Below are positions 5,618-8,787 of a stretch of DNA of 8,787 nt, in pieces. Source of the DNA: Halococcaceae archaeon (lineage in GTDB: Archaea; Halobacteriota; Halobacteria; Halobacteriales; Halalkalicoccaceae); NCBI GenBank assembly GCA_007128515.1, contig SKXI01000182.1, forward strand, positions 1-8,787, written 5' to 3'. Each line of letters begins with the position of its first letter. Position 1 is the first letter of the stretch. A model generated the notes under the pieces. It was given only the letters and a program-made list of their open reading frames with translations. It had not been told where the DNA came from and made no database searches. A program made the translations under genes and the position numbers.

Positions 5618-7105
5618 ATGGGAGTCGGCGACGGGCCGGTGGAGGCACCCGAGGGAGAGCGGATCGCGGACGGACTCACGGTCGTCGATCCGGCGGAGGC
5701 GGCCGCCGAGGTCGGCCCCGAGGAGACGGTGCTCGTGAGCGGGTTCGGCGGCGTCGGCTACCCGAAGGCGGTGCCGGAGGCGCTCGCGGCGGACGGTCGC
5801 GCGAAGGCGCTGACCGTGGTGAGCGGCGGCGGCGTCGGCGACGAGATCGACACCCAGCTCTTCGAATCGGGATCGATGGCACGTCGCTACCCGTTCCAGA
5901 CGAAACCCGCGTCCCGGGAGGCGATCAATTCGGGGACCGTCGGGTTCCACGACCGCCACATCTCGCGGGTCGCCGACGAACTCCGCTACGGCGGGCTGGT
6001 CGACGCCGACACCGCGATCGTGGAGGCGGTGTCCGTAGGCGAAGACTGGCTCGTTCCCTCGACGTCGATCGGGAACACGCCGGCGTTCGTCGAGGCCGCC
6101 GATCGACTGATCGTCGAGGTGAACGCGGCACAGCCCCGGTCGCTCTCGGCCGTTCACGACGTCTACACCCGAAAGAAGCCACCCCAACGGGAGCCGATCC
6201 CGCTCGTCGACCCCGTCGGCCGGATCGGCTCGCCGGAGATCGGGTTCGCCCCGTCGAAACTGGTCGCGGTCGTCGAGACCGACCGACCGGACGACCCCTA
6301 CACGTTCCGGGAGCCGACGGGGATCGACCGCGAGATCGCCGCCCACCTCGCCTCGTTCCTCTCGGCGGAGATCGAGCGGAACCCGCTGCTCGGCGCGCGC
6401 GTCCCGCTCCAGTTCGGCGTCGGGAGCACGGGAAACGCGCTGCTGGAGGCGCTTTCGGCGGTCGAGTTCGGGGACCGCGAGGTGGTCTACTTCGGCGAGG
6501 TGATTCAGGATGGACTGCTCGACATGCTCGACGCGGGTGCGCTCGCCGGCGCGAGCGCGACGTCGCTCGCGCTCTCGGCCGACGGACAGGAGCGCTTTTT
6601 CGCGTCGATCGAACGCTACGCCGAGGAGGTCGTCCTCCGGCCGGCGGACGTCTCGAACGCCCCGGGGCTGATCGACCGGTTCGGCGTCGTCGGGGTGAAC
6701 AGCGCGGTCGAGGTCGATCTCTACGGGAACGCGAACGCCACCCACGTCGGCGGGACGCACGTCGTCAACGGGATCGGCGGTGGCGGCGACTTCAACCGAA
6801 ACTGCCCGATCGGGATCGTCGCGCTCCCCTCGACCGCCGCCGGCGGCGAGATATCGCGGGTCGTCCCGATGGTCCCACACGTCGACCACACCGAACACGA
6901 CCACTCGGTCGTAGTCACCGAACACGGCGTCGCCGACCTCAGGGGGCTCTCCCCGCGCGAACGGGCGGTGGCGCTGGTCGAGGTGGCCGACCCCGCGTTC
7001 CGAGGGGACCTGCGCGCGTACCGAGAGCGTGCGGAACGCGGCGGGGGGAACGTCCCGCACGACCTCGAGACGGCGCTCTCCTGGCACGTCGAGTGGGGCG
7101 AGTGA
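5618..7105 (+). CDS. Acetyl-CoA hydrolase/CoA-transferase family protein
   Basis: A 495-residue family I CoA-transferase of the acetyl-CoA hydrolase / succinyl-CoA:acetate CoA-transferase / 4-hydroxybutyrate CoA-transferase group. It would activate a carboxylic acid by moving CoA from a donor such as succinyl- or acetyl-CoA. The first domain has VLVSGFGGVGYPKAVP (38-53) at its nucleotide-like loop. In the second domain, FGVGSTGNAL (266-275) matches the glycine-rich oxyanion loop, and YFGEVIQDG (291-299) carries the Glu (E294) that forms the glutamyl-CoA thioester. GNANATHV (370-377) and NGIGGGGDFNRN (384-395) are family hallmarks close to the canonical forms. The length is usual (about 430-510). 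The ATG abuts the MaoC stop (TAG-ATG), and the MFS gene starts nine bases after the stop, so this is the centre of an operon. The CoA acceptor is unknown; an itaconate-type or other dicarboxylate is suggested by context only. Confidence 0.92.
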   Translation: MGVGDGPVEAPEGERIADGLTVVDPAEAAAEVGPEETVLVSGFGGVGYPKAVPEALAADGRAKALTVVSGGGVGDEIDTQLFESGSMARRYPFQTKPASREAINSGTVGFHDRHISRVADELRYGGLVDADTAIVEAVSVGEDWLVPSTSIGNTPAFVEAADRLIVEVNAAQPRSLSAVHDVYTRKKPPQREPIPLVDPVGRIGSPEIGFAPSKLVAVVETDRPDDPYTFREPTGIDREIAAHLASFLSAEIERNPLLGARVPLQFGVGSTGNALLEALSAVEFGDREVVYFGEVIQDGLLDMLDAGALAGASATSLALSADGQERFFASIERYAEEVVLRPADVSNAPGLIDRFGVVGVNSAVEVDLYGNANATHVGGTHVVNGIGGGGDFNRNCPIGIVALPSTAAGGEISRVVPMVPHVDHTEHDHSVVVTEHGVADLRGLSPRERAVALVEVADPAFRGDLRAYRERAERGGGNVPHDLETALSWHVEWGE

Positions 7106-7107
7106 TC

Positions 7108-7114
7108 GGAGGGG
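7108..7114 (+). promoter_or_regulatory. Purine-rich ribosome-binding stretch abutting the MFS start
   Basis: GGAGGGG lies in the nine-base gap between the CoA-transferase stop and the ATG at 7115. It matches the anti-Shine-Dalgarno sequence, but GGAGG ends only two bases before the ATG, closer than the usual five to nine. It may serve ribosomes that stay on the mRNA after the upstream stop rather than fresh initiation. Confidence 0.35.
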
Positions 7115-8299
7115 ATGGCGGGCTGGAAGCGGTACACCGGACTGATCCTGCTCTGGCAGGTCGCCGCGAGCGTCTGTTTCTACGCGATCTACGCCGTGAC
7201 GCCGTTCGTCCGCGAGGACTTCGGCGTCTCGGCGACGCTCGTCGGCGTCATGCTCACCGCGCTCATGCTCGGCTACACGCTCTGCCTGCTTCCCGTCGGC
7301 TCGCTCATCGACGCCTACGGCGAGAAGCGAGCGCTCGTCGTCGGCCTCCTCGGCCTCGGCGTCGCGGTCGCCGTCGTCACCCGTGCCGGCTCCTATTCGG
7401 TGCTGCTCGTCTCCGTCCTCGTCCTCGGCGGGTTCTACGCGACGGCGATGCCGGGGACGAACGCGGCGGTGTTCAACGCCATCCCACACGAGCGGCTCAA
7501 CACCTCGATGGGGATCAAGCAGGTGGGGGTCACCGCCGGCAGCGGGATCGCCGCCCTCGCGGTGCCCTGGTTCGGGGCGACCCGCTTCGGCTGGGAGGTC
7601 GCGTTCCTGCTCGCTGCGGCCGTGGCGGGAGTGGTGAGCGTCGTCTTCTGGCTGACCTACGACGCGGGGAGTGAGGGGAGCGGAGAAGGGGCCGATCGCG
7701 GTGGGATCCGGGCACACCTCTCCTCGCCGGCGTACGTGCTGCTCACCGCTGCCGGTTTCTTCCTCGGGGCGGGGTTGTTCACCACGACGGGCTACACGAT
7801 CCTCTACGTCCACGAGTCAGTCGGCGCAAGTGTCGTCTTCGCCGGCGTCGTGCTCGCCGCCGCACAGGTGAGCGGGAGCGCCGGTCGCGTCGTCTTCGGC
7901 TGGCTCGCGGATCGGCTCTCGGCCTCGCTCACCGCCGCGACGCTCCGGATCCTCCTCGTCCAGTCGGCCGCCTCGGCGGTGCTCTTCGTCGCGGTGATCC
8001 TCGTCGACTCGCCGGCGCTCGCGCTCGTCGCGTTCACGACCCTGGGCCTCTTCGTCCTCGGGTTCACGGGGGTCTACTACTCCTGTATGGGTTCGCTGGT
8101 CCCCAGCGAGGAGATGGGGAGCGCGACCGCCGGCGGACAGATCGCGCTCAACGGTGGCGCACTCTGTGCGCCGCCAGCGTTCGGCTTGCTCGTCGACGTC
8201 TCGGGGTACGCCGCGGCGTGGACGATGCTCGCCGCCAGCGCCGCGGTCGCGTTCTGTCTCCTGGTCGTCGTGATCCGTCGGGAGGGGACCCGCCACTGA
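7115..8299 (+). CDS. MFS transporter, 12 predicted membrane helices
   Basis: A 394-residue major facilitator superfamily carrier in the cytoplasmic membrane. Hydrophobic segments suggest 12 helices in two halves: about 7-29, 41-64, 73-90, 93-113, 135-154, 159-181, then 206-231, 237-261, 276-297, 299-324, 340-361 and 365-387. A charged, Gly/Glu-rich central loop lies at 183-200. The loop between helices 2 and 3 reads GSLIDAYGEKR (62-72), the MFS motif A; a weaker copy, FGWLADRLSA (261-270), marks the start of the second half. GIKQVGVTAGSG (133-144) is typical of anion-carrying MFS members such as oxalate/formate, cyanate or nitrate carriers. It is last in the operon, after the CoA-transferase. 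The likely cargo is the acid degraded by the operon, or a by-product; direction of transport cannot be read from sequence. Confidence 0.9.
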   Translation: MAGWKRYTGLILLWQVAASVCFYAIYAVTPFVREDFGVSATLVGVMLTALMLGYTLCLLPVGSLIDAYGEKRALVVGLLGLGVAVAVVTRAGSYSVLLVSVLVLGGFYATAMPGTNAAVFNAIPHERLNTSMGIKQVGVTAGSGIAALAVPWFGATRFGWEVAFLLAAAVAGVVSVVFWLTYDAGSEGSGEGADRGGIRAHLSSPAYVLLTAAGFFLGAGLFTTTGYTILYVHESVGASVVFAGVVLAAAQVSGSAGRVVFGWLADRLSASLTAATLRILLVQSAASAVLFVAVILVDSPALALVAFTTLGLFVLGFTGVYYSCMGSLVPSEEMGSATAGGQIALNGGALCAPPAFGLLVDVSGYAAAWTMLAASAAVAFCLLVVVIRREGTRH

Positions 8300-8330
8300 T
8301 GCTATCGGCGGCTCGTCGTTCGGGATCGTC

Positions 8331-8379
8331 GTACCCCCAGTGGTACCGAGAGTCTTCACACCGGTACAGCCGACGGTAC
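8331..8379. repeat. Cluster of four GTAC sites with overlapping inverted repeats
   Basis: GTAC occurs at 8331, 8343, 8364 and 8376. GTACC (8331-8335) pairs with GGTAC (8342-8346) across a six-base loop. GTACCG (8343-8348) also pairs with CGGTAC at 8362-8367, and CGGTAC is repeated directly at 8374-8379. The stretch follows the MFS gene and has no convincing coding signal. It could be a multi-site operator for the downstream gene or part of a structured 3' end. Confidence 0.4.
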
Positions 8380-8382
8380 GAG

Positions 8383-8407
8383 CGCCGTCGCACGAGCGGC
8401 GACGGCG
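8383..8407 (+). terminator. Stem-loop, possible 3' end of the block B transcript
   Basis: CGCCGTCGC (8383-8391) and GCGACGGCG (8399-8407) form a perfect nine-pair GC-rich stem with a seven-base loop. The stem starts 83 bases after the MFS stop. No T-run follows directly; the nearest is a TTTT at 8441-8444. Archaeal termination depends mainly on T-runs, so this may be an mRNA 3'-end stabiliser rather than a terminator. The structure is seen; the role is inference. Confidence 0.35.
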
Positions 8408-8471
8408 GGACGGATTCGACGGAGAACAGAATGAACGCAATTTTACACGTCCCGGCGTGAAACGGGTGCGG

Positions 8472-8487
8472 TAAACGGATACGTTTA
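8472..8487. repeat. Inverted repeat over the promoter of the TRAP lipoprotein gene
   Basis: TAAACG (8472-8477) and CGTTTA (8482-8487) are perfect inverted repeats with a GATA spacer. The right arm runs into the TATA-like box, so a bound regulator would cover it. This resembles the block B promoter, whose box is also enclosed by an inverted repeat, though the half-sites differ. Confidence 0.45.
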
Positions 8488-8489
8488 TC
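8482..8489 (+). promoter_or_regulatory. Candidate promoter (TATA-like box) of the TAXI-TRAP gene
   Basis: CGTTTATC is an AT-rich element 34 to 27 bases before the ATG at 8516, preceded by purine-rich AAACGG as expected of a BRE. Transcription would begin around 8510, giving a leader of only a few bases. A second AT-rich spot, CAATTTTACA at 8438-8447, would give a longer leader. Confidence 0.45.
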
Positions 8490-8505
8490 ACGGTCGTTCG
8501 CCATT

Positions 8506-8510
8506 GAGGT
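8506..8510 (+). promoter_or_regulatory. Shine-Dalgarno site of the TAXI-TRAP gene
   Basis: GAGGT ends five bases before the ATG at 8516, the standard spacing, and pairs with ACCTC near the 16S rRNA 3' end. It would work only if transcription starts upstream of it, so the longer leader from the AT-rich spot at 8438-8447 fits this site better than the nearer box. Confidence 0.45.
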
Positions 8511-8515
8511 CACGT

Positions 8516-8787
8516 ATGTCCACCGGTAACAGGCCATCAAGGCGAGAGATCCTCAAGGGAGCGGCGACGCTCGGCGTGATCGGCACCGCCGGCTGTCTCG
8601 GCGACGAGGACGACGACAGCCACACGATCGCGATCGCCGGGACCGCGAGCGGGAGTTCGACGCAGGCCGCCGCACAGGCGCTCGCCCGCGGCGCCTCCGA
8701 ACACAGCGACACGTTGACGATCGACGTCCAGGAGACCGAGGGCTGGACGGCGAACCTCTACGAGTTCGACGCGGGGGACTTCAGCAC
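8516..8787 (+). CDS. TAXI-family TRAP transporter solute-binding lipoprotein (partial, runs off the window)
   Basis: Ninety codons plus two bases are inside the window, and no stop is reached. The start is a Tat lipoprotein signal: twin arginines R9-R10 in SRREILKG, a short hydrophobic stretch (15-26) and the lipobox TAGC with C27, then the acidic tether GDEDDD. Haloarchaea export many binding proteins this way and anchor them outside the cell. The mature protein opens with HTIAIAGTASGSSTQAAAQA (36-55), matching the N-terminal strand and Gly/Ser-rich loop of TAXI (TRAP-associated extracytoplasmic immunogenic) solute receptors, and continues with a second strand TLTIDVQET (66-74). The family feeds carboxylates, often dicarboxylates or glutamate, to a membrane TRAP permease; that permease gene is expected just downstream. 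The ATG is chosen for the Tat signal and the GAGGT site. Confidence 0.85.
   Translation, partial: MSTGNRPSRREILKGAATLGVIGTAGCLGDEDDDSHTIAIAGTASGSSTQAAAQALARGASEHSDTLTIDVQETEGWTANLYEFDAGDFS

Noticed and set aside
4529..7813. A 1094-codon open frame on the minus strand
   Set aside because: It lies antisense to four well-recognised genes and is open only because GC-rich third positions leave few stops. Its translation is Arg/Asp/Val-rich low complexity with no family resemblance.
8299..8460. A 53-codon open frame starting at TGATG on the MFS stop
   Set aside because: The product is Arg/Tyr-rich and basic, codon endings are mixed, and the region is explained by inverted repeats and a hairpin. 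A small coupled protein is possible but unsupported.
1..8787. RNA genes, insertion sequences, CRISPR or integrase-type elements
   Set aside because: No cloverleaf, rRNA-like sequence, transposase or regular repeat-spacer pattern was seen on either strand.

Overview
The window looks like haloarchaeal (class Halobacteria) chromosome. It is GC-rich, and third codon positions in the real genes are almost all G or C. The proteins are strongly acidic. The last gene starts with a Tat lipoprotein signal, and TATA-like boxes lie about 26 bases upstream of start codons, as in leaderless archaeal transcripts. All nine genes I support are on the plus strand. No RNA gene, insertion sequence or CRISPR array is visible, and no stretch over 300 bases lacks a gene.

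Layout. Block A (62-3599) holds a 3-hydroxyisobutyrate dehydrogenase-family oxidoreductase, a UspA-type protein, a divergent short-chain dehydrogenase and an MmgE/PrpD-family lyase. The last three are joined by a 4-base overlap and a zero-base junction. A 98-base gap (3600-3697) carries a promoter-like element. Block B (3698-8299) holds an acyl-CoA dehydrogenase, a MaoC-type hot-dog hydratase, an acetyl-CoA hydrolase/CoA-transferase-family enzyme and an MFS transporter. A 216-base gap (8300-8515) holds a stem-loop, a cluster of GTAC sites and a second promoter region. The window ends inside a gene for a TAXI-type TRAP solute-binding lipoprotein (8516 to the edge).

Together the genes suggest uptake and CoA-dependent breakdown of a carboxylic acid, perhaps a branched or unsaturated C4-C6 dicarboxylate: import by TRAP/MFS carriers, activation by CoA transfer, oxidation or hydration by the dehydrogenase and MaoC protein, and redox steps by the two oxidoreductases. 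The combination of MmgE/PrpD, acyl-CoA dehydrogenase, MaoC hydratase, family I CoA-transferase and TRAP transporter recalls bacterial itaconate-degradation clusters. The CitE-type lyase that ends that pathway is not in the window, so the substrate is inference.

The most interesting details are: an SDR whose catalytic Tyr and Lys positions are Gln and Arg, with a decoy YxxxK motif eight residues later; an acyl-CoA dehydrogenase whose usual catalytic Glu is Pro but which keeps a Glu at the isovaleryl-CoA dehydrogenase position; a MaoC protein with Asn in place of the dyad Asp; a 20-base perfect palindrome upstream of the first gene; and a near-identical promoter element at the same distance from the start codons of both blocks.
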